Assembly: GCF_028209625.1 (NCBI RefSeq)
Contig: NZ_JAQLDU010000005.1
Coordinates: 62,001 to 126,000 of the forward strand
DNA: 64,000 nt
DNA from: Collinsella aerofaciens
Lineage (GTDB): Bacteria > Actinomycetota > Coriobacteriia > Coriobacteriales > Coriobacteriaceae
Reading direction: 5' to 3'
Shown: positions 23,618 through 32,763 of the stretch, piece after piece
Layout of the letters: each line of letters starts with the position of its first letter
Position numbering within the stretch: the first letter of the stretch is position 1
The notes under the pieces: model-generated
What the model was told of the DNA's origin: nothing
Database searches by the model: none
The model's input: the letters and a program-made list of their open reading frames with translations, nothing else
Program-made: the position numbers and the translations under genes

Positions 23618-26380
23618 CTCGGCGCTCTTGAGGGCGCCGACCATGTCGATCTTGTTGAGCGTTCGGTTGGTGGCGAGGTTGACGATGATCGTAAAGCCGA
23701 AGGAAAGCACCACGGCAAGCACGTAGCTCAGCGGCTCGACTTCGACGTCAAAGTACAGCGACGGCATCTGCAAAATGTACGTAAAACTCTCGGCCAGCAA
23801 GCCGCCCAGCGGTACGCCCAGCGCGGCTCCAATCGCCGTGAGGATCAACGTCTCCTTGTTAACGTAATGGTGAACCTCGCCACGGCGGAAGCCCAGCACC
23901 TTGATGGTCGCCAGCTCGCGTTCGCGCTCCGAAATATTCGTATTAGACAGCGTAAACACCACCACAAACGACAGGCACGCCGCCATAAAGGTTACGAGCA
24001 CCACGACCGAATTGATAATCGTAAAGTTCGCCTCATAGTTTTCCCAATGCTCGGCCGTACTCGAAATCGTAAGCCAACCGTCACTCTTAAGATTCTTGCT
24101 AAACGCAATCTGGTCGGCCGACGAACCCTTAAGCAGCACAAAGACGCCGTTAAGGCGTGCACTTCGACCGAACGCGCGCTCATAGGTGCCCTGCGTCATG
24201 TAAAGCGTGTTGCCTAGATAGTTGAGCGAGATGTCGCTGACTTTGACCTTGGCAACATTGAGCGACGAATCCTGGACATGTGCTGTGTCACCCGGCTTGA
24301 TCCCCAGCACCAGCTGAGAGCTCTTGCTCAAATACACATCCCCGTCACGCAGGGCGAGCGGTTCTTTGGACTCGTCCTCGAGACACACGTAGTCGTCCAG
24401 GTCGTCCGTGCGGTCATCGGGCACCACGATCAGCTGCACGGTCTCGCTCTTGCCGCCAAATGTAAAGGTGACGTTGTCGGTCATGATCGGCAGCGTCGAA
24501 GTCACGGTCACGTTGGAATCCTTGGCTGCACTGCGCTCATCCAACGCCGCGCACGTCTGCGAAAAATCGTCGGGATTGGCGACCGCCAGCAGGTCATAGC
24601 GTGTGATGTGGCCGTACTGCTTGGGCGACAGCGCGACCGACGTATCACGGATGCCCATACCGCAAATCACAAGCGCCGTGCAGCCCGCAATGCCAAAGAT
24701 GGTCATAAAGGCACGCTTTTTGTAGCGGAACAGGTTACGCGCTGCCACCTTGTTCAAAAAGCCCATGCGGTGCCAGATAAAGCCGATGCGCTCGAGCAGA
24801 ATGCGCGAACCGGCGCGCGGCGCCTTGGGACGCATGAGCGAAGCCGGCGTCTCGGCCATCTCGTGGCGGCAGGCGATAATCGTAGCGCCCACCACGCCCA
24901 CGGCAAACAGCGCCACCGAGACAATCGAGGACACGATATCGTACGAAAGCAGCATCTGGGGCAGTGAGTACATATCATCGAACACCGTAAACAGGAACAG
25001 CGGTAGGCCCACAAATCCGATGATGTTGCCGAGCACGCCGCCAATCAGACACGCCCACAGCGCGTAGTCCACGTATTTGGACAGGATACGCCCGCGCGAA
25101 TAGCCGAGCGCCTTGTACAGGCCAATGAGCGTGCGCTCCTCCTCGACCATGCGCGTGGCGGTGGTGAGGCTGATGAGCACGGCGACGATAAAGAAGATGA
25201 ACGGGAACACCGTGGCAATGGCCTCAATTGACGAGCTATCGCTCTCCACGCTCGAGTAGCTTGCGATGTTATCGCGGTCCTGGATGTACCAGGTGCATTC
25301 GCCCAGGTCAGAGAGCTCGGCGCGGGCATCGGCAAACTGCTGGTCGGCGGCGGCACGGCGCTGGTCCAGGTCGGCTTGCGCCTGCGCACGCTCGTCGCTG
25401 CCCTCGGCCATGCGATTGATGTTGTCCTGCTCGATCCCAAAGACCATATTCGCCTGACGCTCAGCCGCGTCCAAGCTCGCCGGTGTGTCGACCGTCAGCT
25501 CCTGAGCGCGCGCCTTCTCACACTCCTCGCGGATCTTCTCGATATTGCCCTTGACCTCATTGATCTTTACCGAGTAGGCATCCGAATAGGAGTTGAGGCT
25601 CTTGGCTCCCTCGACGATCACGTGGACCGCGGAGTAGGAAGAAGATGTCGCGGCATCCTCGCTCACGTAGAACTTGTAGTCCGCAGTCGAAGCAGCGCGA
25701 AAGGCGTTGACCGTCGAGTCGGAGCTCACGTCGGTGGGATCGAGGACCTCGGCCGTGATGGTATAGTCTCCATCGGCAAACTGGTCCTTGGCGCTTTGGT
25801 TCGACGAGCTCGCATCGTTGGCGGCAAAGCTCACCGTATCGCCGATTTTCTTGCCCGAAGCCTTCAAAAAACGTGAGGTCACTGCCACTTCGCCCGAAGT
25901 CTCGGGCAGCTCGCCGCGTACTAGCACCGGTTGGTCAATATTCTCTTTGGAAAGGCTCTGCACGACCACGCGCTCGCGCGTTGTACCCACGGCGGTGTAG
26001 GCGGTCTCGGTGTAGATGCCCTCGGCCGTCTCGACGCCATCGACCTCTTGGATAGCCGCAAGATCGTCGCGCGTAAGGCCATAGGTCGACTGCACGTTAA
26101 TGTCATAGACATTCTGCTGGTCAAAGTAGGCGTCAACCGAATCGCACAGATCCTCGCAGCCCGCCTTAAGGCCGCACATCACGCTCACGCCGAGTGCCGT
26201 GATCACCACGATGGATAAAAAGCGCTTAAGGCTACCTCGAATGGTACGGTAAATACCACGGCGAAAAACCGTCGGCACCATATCGTTTGAGCTTTGAGCG
26301 GTACGGTAGGTCGCAAACTCCCGGTCGCGACCCACGTGCTCCGTATCGCGATTTTGGCTGTTTTGACGATCCTGATCCAT
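23615..26380 (-). CDS. MacB/FtsX-like ABC transporter permease
   Basis: A 921-residue membrane protein with an N-terminal cytoplasmic stretch, one helix near residue 50, a large extracytoplasmic domain (about 75-380, with a charged coiled-coil-like part around 270-350), three helices, a second extracytoplasmic part and three C-terminal helices ending before IDMVGALKSAE. This is the duplicated FtsX layout of exporters that act on lipoproteins, peptides or signals at the cell surface. The ATG at 26380 gives the start MDQDRQNSQ; a GTG at 26392 overlapping the ATPase stop is an alternative. It is the second gene of a two-gene operon with its ATPase. Confidence 0.88.
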   Translation of the reverse strand: MDQDRQNSQNRDTEHVGRDREFATYRTAQSSNDMVPTVFRRGIYRTIRGSLKRFLSIVVITALGVSVMCGLKAGCEDLCDSVDAYFDQQNVYDINVQSTYGLTRDDLAAIQEVDGVETAEGIYTETAYTAVGTTRERVVVQSLSKENIDQPVLVRGELPETSGEVAVTSRFLKASGKKIGDTVSFAANDASSSNQSAKDQFADGDYTITAEVLDPTDVSSDSTVNAFRAASTADYKFYVSEDAATSSSYSAVHVIVEGAKSLNSYSDAYSVKINEVKGNIEKIREECEKARAQELTVDTPASLDAAERQANMVFGIEQDNINRMAEGSDERAQAQADLDQRRAAADQQFADARAELSDLGECTWYIQDRDNIASYSSVESDSSSIEAIATVFPFIFFIVAVLISLTTATRMVEEERTLIGLYKALGYSRGRILSKYVDYALWACLIGGVLGNIIGFVGLPLFLFTVFDDMYSLPQMLLSYDIVSSIVSVALFAVGVVGATIIACRHEMAETPASLMRPKAPRAGSRILLERIGFIWHRMGFLNKVAARNLFRYKKRAFMTIFGIAGCTALVICGMGIRDTSVALSPKQYGHITRYDLLAVANPDDFSQTCAALDERSAAKDSNVTVTSTLPIMTDNVTFTFGGKSETVQLIVVPDDRTDDLDDYVCLEDESKEPLALRDGDVYLSKSSQLVLGIKPGDTAHVQDSSLNVAKVKVSDISLNYLGNTLYMTQGTYERAFGRSARLNGVFVLLKGSSADQIAFSKNLKSDGWLTISSTAEHWENYEANFTIINSVVVLVTFMAACLSFVVVFTLSNTNISERERELATIKVLGFRRGEVHHYVNKETLILTAIGAALGVPLGGLLAESFTYILQMPSLYFDVEVEPLSYVLAVVLSFGFTIIVNLATNRTLNKIDMVGALKSAE

Positions 26381-26385
26381 GGGCG

Positions 26386-27087
26386 CTACCACTCGATCGT
26401 CTCAATAGGCACGGGATTTTGCTGGACCGTCTCGCTCTCCACGCGACCGTTCTTAAAGCGAATCAGACGGTCGGCCATGGGCGCAAGCGCGGAGTTGTGG
26501 GTGATGATAATGACCGTGATGCCTTGTTTGCGACAGGTGTCCTGCAGTAGCTGCAGAATCTGCTTGCCAGTTTTGTAGTCGAGTGCACCCGTGGGCTCGT
26601 CGCAAAGGAGCAGCTTGGGGTTCTTGGCCAGCGCACGGGCAATGGACACGCGCTGCTGCTCGCCGCCCGAAAGCTGCGCGGGAAAGTTGGCAAGGCGCTC
26701 GCCCAGGCCCACCTGGCAAAGCGTTTGCTCGGCATCGAGCGAATCGGGGCAGATTTGCGCCGCGAGCTCGACGTTTTCGAGCGCTGTCAGGTTGGGGACC
26801 AGATTGTAGAACTGAAAGACAAAGCCGACGTCGGCACGGCGGTATTCCACGAGCTGCGCCTCGTTGGCGGAGCTCACGTCGCGCCCGTCCACCGTCACGG
26901 TGCCGGAAGTCGCCGTATCCATGCCGCCCAGAATGTTGAGGGCCGTAGTCTTGCCGGCGCCCGAAGCGCCCAGGATGATAGCGAGCTCGCCGCGCTCGAC
27001 GGTAAAGCTCGCGCCGTCGAGTGCGTGAATGCGAGCGTCGCCCTCGCCGTATGCCTTGATGACGTCTTTGAATTCGATATAGGCCAT
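26386..27087 (-). CDS. ABC transporter ATP-binding protein (LolD/MacB type)
   Basis: A 233-residue ATPase with Walker [17 protein letters not shown], signature [16 protein letters not shown], Walker [13 protein letters not shown] and switch His in IITHNSALA. These match the MacB/LolD subfamily that works with FtsX-fold permeases. The partner permease follows directly. Upstream lies an R1 palindrome in reverse orientation. Confidence 0.93.
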   Translation of the reverse strand: MAYIEFKDVIKAYGEGDARIHALDGASFTVERGELAIILGASGAGKTTALNILGGMDTATSGTVTVDGRDVSSANEAQLVEYRRADVGFVFQFYNLVPNLTALENVELAAQICPDSLDAEQTLCQVGLGERLANFPAQLSGGEQQRVSIARALAKNPKLLLCDEPTGALDYKTGKQILQLLQDTCRKQGITVIIITHNSALAPMADRLIRFKNGRVESETVQQNPVPIETIEW

Positions 27088-27136
27088 CGATTAATTCCCA
27101 TCTGGTCGGATAACTCTTTAGTATTACCCATTTCCC

Positions 27137-27176
27137 ACCTACCAAAAAGGGACAGGTTCATTTTGGCAGGTTTTAT
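27137..27176 (-). repeat. Repeat R1 palindrome
   Basis: ACCTACCAAAAAGGGACAGG and TTTTGGCAGGTTTTAT form the hairpin in reverse orientation, upstream of the MacB-like operon. Confidence 0.7.
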
Positions 27177-27282
27177 ATGGGGAAACGGGGAGCGAAGGCG
27201 GGCGCTGGGGACGTCCAGCACAACCATTTGACCCAAACCACGCCCGCCGCTATGATGCCGCTGCGGAATGAATGTCTCCGTT

Positions 27283-27389
27283 GGGCGCGCCAGCCAAACT
27301 ATCGCGTCGCCCTAAACCGCCTTGTTGCTGATGACTTCTGCTGTTACGTGATGTCCTTTGGGCATCACGCCGCGGCAGGAGTCTTTTTT
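27283..27389 (+). promoter_or_regulatory. Leader with riboswitch-like 3' core and terminator before the CLC gene
   Basis: GACTTCTGCTG (27333-27343) pairs with CGGCAGGAGTC (27373-27383), enclosing a second perfect-looking hairpin (27348-27356/27360-27368), and six T residues follow (27384-27389). The Shine-Dalgarno GGAGGA starts only six bases later. Upstream, AAACCGCC (27314-27321) and GCTGATG (27327-27333) resemble the 3' conserved part of the fluoride (crcB) riboswitch, whose last strand also overlaps the terminator stem. GGGCG (27283-27287) can pair with CGCCC (27308-27312). The 5' GATG segment of the consensus is not found, so the ligand is unproven; the terminator itself is clear. Confidence 0.5.
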
Positions 27390-27403
27390 GTTTTGGAGGA
27401 GAA

Positions 27404-28639
27404 GTGTCGGAAAACAGTGCATCGAGCAGAATCAAACGCCTGCTCAACACCTATAGCGGCCTCATGCTTATGGGTGCCGTCGGAATCCCTATTGGCATCA
27501 TCGTCGGTGCAATTTGTGCCCTCTTTGGTCGCGTGCTCCTGGCAATCGGCGCCTTCCGCGACGAGCACATCACCCTGCTCCTTCCCTTCCTCGCCCTCAT
27601 GGGCTTGGCCATCGTATTTGCCTACCGCACCTGGGGCAAAGGCACCGATCGGGGCATGAGCTTAGTATTCGACGTAGGTCACGGACGCGAGGACGCCATC
27701 TCCCCGCGTTTGGTGCCGCTCATTATGCTGAGTACGTGGGGGACGCATCTCTTTGGCGGTAGTGCGGGACGCGAGGGCGTAGCGGTGCAGATCGGCGCCA
27801 CCGTCTCACATTGGATCGGCCGACGTCTACCTTTCCGCGACCCCGGCAACACGTTTTTGCTCATTGGTATGGCCGCTGGCTTTGCCGGACTCTTTCGAAC
27901 GCCGCTCGCCGCTACGGTCTTTGCTGTCGAGGTGCTGGTCGCCGGACGCATGGAATACCGCGCGCTGTTTCCCGCGCTTACGGCTTCACTTGCCGCAAGC
28001 ATGACCTCGGGCGCCCTGGGGCTCGAGAAGTTCGAGGTCGCCGTTACCGCCTCGTATGCGCTCGACCTCCCCGGTCTTGGACGGCTGGCGCTGCTGGGCA
28101 TCGCGTTCGGCATGGTCGGTGGAGCTTTTGCCTGGTGCCTTGCCCATGCCAAGACCCTTGCAGCGCGGCTGCTCCCCAACCCTTACATACGCGTTGCCGT
28201 TATGGGCCTTGCGCTGTCGGCGATTCTGTTCGTGCTGTGGCAGGGGCGATACTGCGGCCTTGGCACCAACCTGATATCGGCGGCGCTCAACGGTGACGGC
28301 AAGGTCGCCATCATGCCTTGGGACTGGGCGCTCAAATTCACACTCACCATCGCCACGCTTGCCGCGGGTTATCAAGGTGGCGAGGTCACGCCGCTGTTCT
28401 CCATCGGAGCCAGCCTGGGTGTCGTACTCGCCGGGATTCTCGGCATGTCCGTCGAGCTCTGCGCCGCGCTGGGATACGCCGCCGTCTTTGGCAGTGCCAC
28501 CAATACGCTGCTCGCGCCCATCCTTATTGGCTGCGAGGTCTTCGGTTTCGGTAATCTGCCAGCGTTCTTCATCGTCTGCGTTGTGGCTTATCTGTTCAAC
28601 ATGGACAAGTCTATCTACGCCCTGCAGGAGCGGGCGTAG
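27404..28639 (+). CDS. CLC-family anion channel/antiporter, possibly fluoride-type
   Basis: A 411-residue membrane protein with about ten hydrophobic helices. The gating-glutamate segment reads GGSAGREGVAVQIG, followed by GLFRTPLAATVFAVEV and GGEVTPLFSIGASLG, all CLC landmarks. The GSGIP chloride filter is not visible, and the GREG(V/T) form is what I expect of CLC-F fluoride/proton antiporters. GTG start at 27404 with GGAGGA upstream. The leader terminator just before the gene, with a partial fluoride-riboswitch-like core, supports ion-responsive expression. No CBS domains. Confidence 0.85.
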   Translation: MSENSASSRIKRLLNTYSGLMLMGAVGIPIGIIVGAICALFGRVLLAIGAFRDEHITLLLPFLALMGLAIVFAYRTWGKGTDRGMSLVFDVGHGREDAISPRLVPLIMLSTWGTHLFGGSAGREGVAVQIGATVSHWIGRRLPFRDPGNTFLLIGMAAGFAGLFRTPLAATVFAVEVLVAGRMEYRALFPALTASLAASMTSGALGLEKFEVAVTASYALDLPGLGRLALLGIAFGMVGGAFAWCLAHAKTLAARLLPNPYIRVAVMGLALSAILFVLWQGRYCGLGTNLISAALNGDGKVAIMPWDWALKFTLTIATLAAGYQGGEVTPLFSIGASLGVVLAGILGMSVELCAALGYAAVFGSATNTLLAPILIGCEVFGFGNLPAFFIVCVVAYLFNMDKSIYALQERA

Positions 28640-28647
28640 ATAGATGT

Positions 28648-28806
28648 CCCAGCAGGTGGTCTCAACCGGAAACGGCGTCCCACTCTGAGGCCGTATTCCG
28701 GGACACGGTTTCCACTTGGGAAGCCATTCGGAAAGCGCATCCCGCGTTAAAACGGAATTCCGGGACGTGGTTTCCGTCTGAGCTTCCATTCGAAAAGCGC
28801 GTCCCG
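28648..28806. repeat. Tandem direct repeat, about 62-bp period
   Basis: Two units (28695-28744 and 28757-28806) begin ATTCCGGGAC and end in GCGC(A/G)TCCCG with CCATTCG(G/A)AAAGCGC before it; a third degraded unit precedes them from 28648. The repeat fills the gap between the CLC gene and ogt. Confidence 0.65.
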
Positions 28807-28845
28807 TTCTTTCACGGCGTCTTGGCTATGCAAAGTGTCCTGGCG

Positions 28846-29424
28846 TTATTCCTCGTACGCGCCCTCAAGCCGAAGCAGCCATTCCTTGCGGTCAAGGCCG
28901 CCGGCATATCCGTTGAGCGATCCGTCGGCTGCCACCACGCGATGGCACGGCACGATGATCGAAATAGGGTTGCGAGCGACCGCAGCCCCCACCGCGCGAG
29001 GAGATACAACGGGTGCTTCATTTCCCGGCACACGATGTCGAGCCGCAACACGCTGGGCGATCTCGCCATACGTAGCGACCTCGCCACGCGGAATTGAAAG
29101 CAGCTCAAACCAAACCTCACGCTGAAACGCCGTGCCAATCAAATGCAACGGCGGCGTAAACCGAGGCTCCTGCCCCGCAAAATAGGCATTCAGCCAAGCC
29201 CAAGAACGCTCAAGCACCGAAGAAGCCGCACCATTTGCCGGACTCACCGAAGACATCCCACCGGTACCAGAAACCGCATCGGTACCTACGACATACTCCG
29301 CATCCTCTTTGAGCAGCGTAGAGCCAAAGTGCTCCTGCCCCTCAAACCAAAGCCCCGTCAAACCGCGGCCATCAGCGGCAAGCAAGATTTCGCCCAAAGG
29401 CGAGGCAAATGTCGTCGTGACCAC
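28846..29424 (-). CDS. ogt: Methylated-DNA--protein-cysteine methyltransferase
   Basis: A 192-residue suicide DNA repair protein that takes alkyl groups from O6-alkylguanine. The acceptor Cys lies in IIVPCHRVVAADGSLNGYAGG, and the DNA-binding helix region is EVATYGEIAQRVAARHRVPG, a slightly changed RAV/HTH segment. A short insertion of Ser/Pro/Gly character separates the N-terminal domain (1-60) from the alkyltransferase domain. It is a single gene between repeat-rich gaps. Confidence 0.92.
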   Translation of the reverse strand: MVTTTFASPLGEILLAADGRGLTGLWFEGQEHFGSTLLKEDAEYVVGTDAVSGTGGMSSVSPANGAASSVLERSWAWLNAYFAGQEPRFTPPLHLIGTAFQREVWFELLSIPRGEVATYGEIAQRVAARHRVPGNEAPVVSPRAVGAAVARNPISIIVPCHRVVAADGSLNGYAGGLDRKEWLLRLEGAYEE

Positions 29425-29591
29425 CAGCGGCTCCTTTCAAAACTCCGCAACATAATACCGCGAACTGTGCAGACAACCCCCGCAGATACGTCCGGGCGGG
29501 CTCGCAATTACTTCAGCGAGGCTGTTTTTCCCAATCAAGCGAAGAAGACGCGGGGCTTCGACGCCAGGGCGGTACCCCCGCCAGCTGAGCT

Positions 29592-29763
29592 CTAATACTT
29601 TTCCCGAGAAGTGAACGAGTAAAAACGAAGTCCCGGAGCATCCACACCTTTAGACCGCAAAACCGCAGGATTCGCGCTGCAAAACCGCAGGAAATAGCGG
29701 TCAAAATATGCCAATGCTTCGGGGGTCCAAATAAGGTCGTTCACTTCACGGGAAAAGTATTAG
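29592..29763. repeat. 172-bp nested inverted repeat, MITE-like
   Basis: The arms at 29592-29618 and 29737-29763 match at 26 of 27 positions. Inside, CCCGGAGCAT pairs with ATGCTTCGGG (one wobble), and the centre has two direct copies of GCAAAACCGCAGGA. No protein is credible. It lies in the 646-bp gene-free stretch between ogt and asd; 29765-29926 is plain GC-rich sequence in which I see nothing further. Confidence 0.75.
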
Positions 29764-29926
29764 ACCTCAATTCGCACCAAGCCCAAAGTCACCCCAGGCG
29801 GCAGGCGCGAAGCGCCGAGGCCGCCGCCGGGACCAGGGCCCGCAACAACCACGTGCCCCCACATCAGCCCAGCGGCCCCAACCAGCAACGGCCCCATCGC
29901 AGGCCGCTCGCAGCCGAGTCACCGCA

Positions 29927-30056
29927 GGCGGGGGCCGGGCTTAGTTTTCAGAACACTCCGCAGACCAGTGTGGCGCCTTGTCCGCGGCTCCGAAGGAGCA
30001 GGACAAGGCGCCACACATGGTCGAGGACGTTCTGAAAACTAAGCCCGGCCCCCGCC
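29927..30056. repeat. Large hairpin repeat R2, copy D
   Basis: Perfect 28-bp arms (29927-29954 and 30029-30056) surround diverged internal segments (ACTCCGCAGACC and GGTCGAGGAC) and an inner 15-bp stem (TGTGGCGCCTTGTCC). It lies just after the asd stop codon and could stop transcription of asd. Confidence 0.8.
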
Positions 30057-30070
30057 GGACAGGTCCACCG

Positions 30071-31096
30071 CTACTCGCAGAGCAGCTTAGCGATCTGGAC
30101 GGCGTTGGTTGCCGCGCCCTTACGGATTTGGTCGCCGCAGCACCAGAAGGTGATGCCACGCGCAGCCTCGGGGTTCGAGATGTCGCGGCGTACGCGACCG
30201 ACCCAAATCAGGTCCTGGTCGGAGGTGTCCATCGGCATGGGGAAGCGATCGTGCGCATCCTCGGCACTCATGTCGTCAACCAGCTTGACGCCCGGAGCGG
30301 CAGCCAGCGCAGCACGGGCCTCTTCCACCGTGATGTCGCGCTCAAACTCGAGCGTAACGCTCTCGGAGTGCGAGCGCAGCACGGGCACGCGCACGCAGGT
30401 GCAGTTCACGCGCAGCTCGGGCAGGTGCATGATCTTGCGGCCCTCGTTTTGCAGCTTCATCTCCTCGGAGGTAAAGCCCTCTTCCTTGACGCCGCCAATC
30501 TGCGGAATCAGGTTGCTCGCCAGCTGGGCGGCAAATGCACGCGGCTCGGGAATCTCCTCGCCGCGACCCAGGGCGGCCAGCTGAGCCTCGAGCTCGGCCA
30601 TACCGGGAGCGCCGGCACCCGAAGCCGCCTGATACGTCGAGACGATCATGCGCTTCACGCCGGCGAGCTGATGCAGCGGCCACGTAGGAACCAGGCCGAT
30701 GATGGTCGCGCAGTTGGGATTGGCGATAAGGCCGTGATGCCACTTGATGTCGTCGGCATTGATCTCAGGCACAACCAGCGGCACCTCGGGATCCATGCGG
30801 AAGGCGTGGCTGTTGTCGACCACGACGGCGCCGCGCTTGACGGCCTCGGGCAGTAGCTCCTTCGCAATATCGTCGCCGGCGGCGCCGAGCACGATGTCGC
30901 AGCCCTCAAAGGCCTCGGGGCAAGCTTCCTCAATCACGATCTGCTCGCCGCGGAACTCAACGGTCTTGCCCGCAGAGCGCGCGCTCGCTAGCAGCTTGAG
31001 CTTGCCAACCGGAAACTCCTGCTCGTTGAGGCACTCGAGCATCTGGGTGCCCACGGCTCCCGTCGCGCCCAAAATAGCAACCGTGTACTGTTTCAT
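30071..31096 (-). CDS. asd: Aspartate-semialdehyde dehydrogenase
   Basis: A 341-residue enzyme making aspartate semialdehyde from aspartyl phosphate, the branch point to lysine, methionine and threonine. NADP-binding motif VAILGATGAVG at the start, catalytic Cys in NPNCATIIGL, and QAASGAGAPG. The ATG at 31096 has AAAGGGGG seven bases before it. It follows lysC on the same strand but a terminator lies between them and a TATAAA box is visible upstream, so it may have its own promoter. An R2 hairpin follows the stop. Confidence 0.96.
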   Translation of the reverse strand: MKQYTVAILGATGAVGTQMLECLNEQEFPVGKLKLLASARSAGKTVEFRGEQIVIEEACPEAFEGCDIVLGAAGDDIAKELLPEAVKRGAVVVDNSHAFRMDPEVPLVVPEINADDIKWHHGLIANPNCATIIGLVPTWPLHQLAGVKRMIVSTYQAASGAGAPGMAELEAQLAALGRGEEIPEPRAFAAQLASNLIPQIGGVKEEGFTSEEMKLQNEGRKIMHLPELRVNCTCVRVPVLRSHSESVTLEFERDITVEEARAALAAAPGVKLVDDMSAEDAHDRFPMPMDTSDQDLIWVGRVRRDISNPEAARGITFWCCGDQIRKGAATNAVQIAKLLCE

Positions 31097-31164
31097 GCTT
31101 CCCCCTTTAAAGGTTGTGGCTTTTGCCCGCACGCCGAGCAGGCTGGTTTTTCTTGCCCAGTTTA

Positions 31165-31198
31165 TACAAAAACGGGACGGGCATGAAACCCGCCCCGT
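31165..31198 (-). terminator. Terminator after lysC
   Basis: On the minus strand ACGGGGCGGG and CCCGTCCCGT pair around a TTTCATG loop and TTTTTG follows. Confidence 0.8.
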
Positions 31199-31226
31199 CG
31201 AAACGAAACCGAAACGAAACGCCCTA

Positions 31227-31261
31227 CGGTAGATTTTTAGGCATGTCCCAAAAATCTACCG
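31227..31261. repeat. Repeat R4 palindrome, copy 1
   Basis: CGGTAGATTTTT and AAAAATCTACCG flank AGGCATGTCCC. The same core (AGGCATGTCCC between GGTAG and CTACC) occurs at 51280-51312. Confidence 0.7.
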
Positions 31262-31270
31262 GGATGGTCG

Positions 31271-32659
31271 TTACTTGCGGAGGGCGGCCAGGGCGGGATC
31301 GACCGGCGCGGAAGCCTCCAGGTCGGAGACCTTTACAATGCCGTTCTCGTCGGAGAAGGCGCGGTAAATGGTCCGAATCGCCAGGTCGAAGTCCTTCTCC
31401 TCGACGCCGATAATGATGTTGATCTCGTCGCAGCTCTGCGAAATCATGCGCACGCTCACGCCGGCCTGGCCGAGCATACCAAACAGGTGGCCGGAAATAC
31501 CGGCGCGGCCGCGCAGGTTGCGGCCGACGGTCGCGATGAGCGCCAGGCCCTCAACAACCTCGATCTCGAGCGGCTCGACCTCCTGCTGAATGTCGCCCAC
31601 GAGCGAGTACAGCGAATCGCGCACATCCTGCTCCTGCACCACGGCGCCAAAGCGATCGACGCCGGTGGGCATATGCTCAACGGAAACGTCATAGCGCTCG
31701 AAAACCGAAAGCGCGCGGCGCATAAAGCCGACGCGGGGCTTGGTACGGTCGCGGGCCACGTTGATGGCGACAAAGCCGCGCTTGCCGGTCACGCCGGTAA
31801 TGATGGGCTCCGCCTCGCCCTCGTCTGCGGTCTCGCTAATGATGGTGCCGGGATCCCGCGGGGCGTTGGTGTTCTTGATGACCAGCGGAATGCCCGCCTC
31901 GCGCACGGGGAACACGGCCTCCTCGTGCAGAACGCTCGCGCCCATGTACGAAAGCTCGCGCAGCTCCTCGTAGGTAACGCGCGCGATGGGCTGAGCCTCG
32001 GGAACAATACGCGGATCGGCAGAATAGAAGCCCGAGACGTCAGTCCAGTTCTCGTACAGGTCGGCACCCAGGCACTTGGCCAGGATCGAGCCCGAGATAT
32101 CGCCACCGCCGCGGTCGAGCAGCTTGATCTGCCCCTCGCGCGTCGCGCCGTAGAAACCGGGCATGACAAAGCCGCCCTGCTGGCCATACTCCTGCACCAG
32201 CTCGGAAGTGCGGTTCATGCTGAGCGTACCGTCGTGATGGAACGCCACGACCGTCGCGGCGTCCAGGAACGGCAGGCCCAGGTACTCGGCCATCAGGCGG
32301 GCGGTAAAGTACTCGCCGCGGCTCACGAGCTCCTCGGTGGAGTAGCCGCCCGAGCGGGCGCGCTCGGCAAAGGCCGCAAACTCCTCGCGGATGGGATAGG
32401 TGAGCTCCAGCTCGTCAGCGATATCAAAATAGCGCTGGCCGATGTCCTCGAGCAGCTCCTCGCACGACACGTGATACTTAACGTGTGCGTTAACCAGATA
32501 GAGCAGGTCAGTCACCTTGGTGTCACCCTTAAAGCGGCGACCGCAGGCGGAAACCACCACAAAACGGCGGGCCGGGTCGGCATCGACAATGGCCTTGATC
32601 TTCTTGAAGTGTTCGGCGTCGGCGACCGACGAGCCGCCAAACTTGGCAATCTTAATCAT
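31271..32659 (-). CDS. lysC: Aspartate kinase
   Basis: A 462-residue kinase performing the first step of aspartate-family amino acid synthesis. N-terminal KFGGSSVADAEH and VVSACGRRFKGDTK bind substrates; FYGATREGQIKLLDRGGGDISGS is the nucleotide region. The C-terminal third holds two ACT-type regulatory modules (about 300-450), so feedback inhibition by lysine or threonine is expected. It is divergent from thrC across about 100 bp, so one short region controls both halves of the pathway. Confidence 0.95.
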   Translation of the reverse strand: MIKIAKFGGSSVADAEHFKKIKAIVDADPARRFVVVSACGRRFKGDTKVTDLLYLVNAHVKYHVSCEELLEDIGQRYFDIADELELTYPIREEFAAFAERARSGGYSTEELVSRGEYFTARLMAEYLGLPFLDAATVVAFHHDGTLSMNRTSELVQEYGQQGGFVMPGFYGATREGQIKLLDRGGGDISGSILAKCLGADLYENWTDVSGFYSADPRIVPEAQPIARVTYEELRELSYMGASVLHEEAVFPVREAGIPLVIKNTNAPRDPGTIISETADEGEAEPIITGVTGKRGFVAINVARDRTKPRVGFMRRALSVFERYDVSVEHMPTGVDRFGAVVQEQDVRDSLYSLVGDIQQEVEPLEIEVVEGLALIATVGRNLRGRAGISGHLFGMLGQAGVSVRMISQSCDEINIIIGVEEKDFDLAIRTIYRAFSDENGIVKVSDLEASAPVDPALAALRK

Positions 32660-32763
32660 GGGCTGGAGGTTACCTTTCTAAAAAGCCTCTGCGAACCTAT
32701 TTTGCGCGCTCTGATACCATGGGTTCACCGATTGGGACCAAGGCATCCGAGGAGCAGTGTTAT

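Noticed and set aside
27241..27300. A complete fluoride riboswitch
   Set aside because: I could not find the 5' GG-GATG part or a strand pairing with ACTTCT, so only a partial resemblance is reported.
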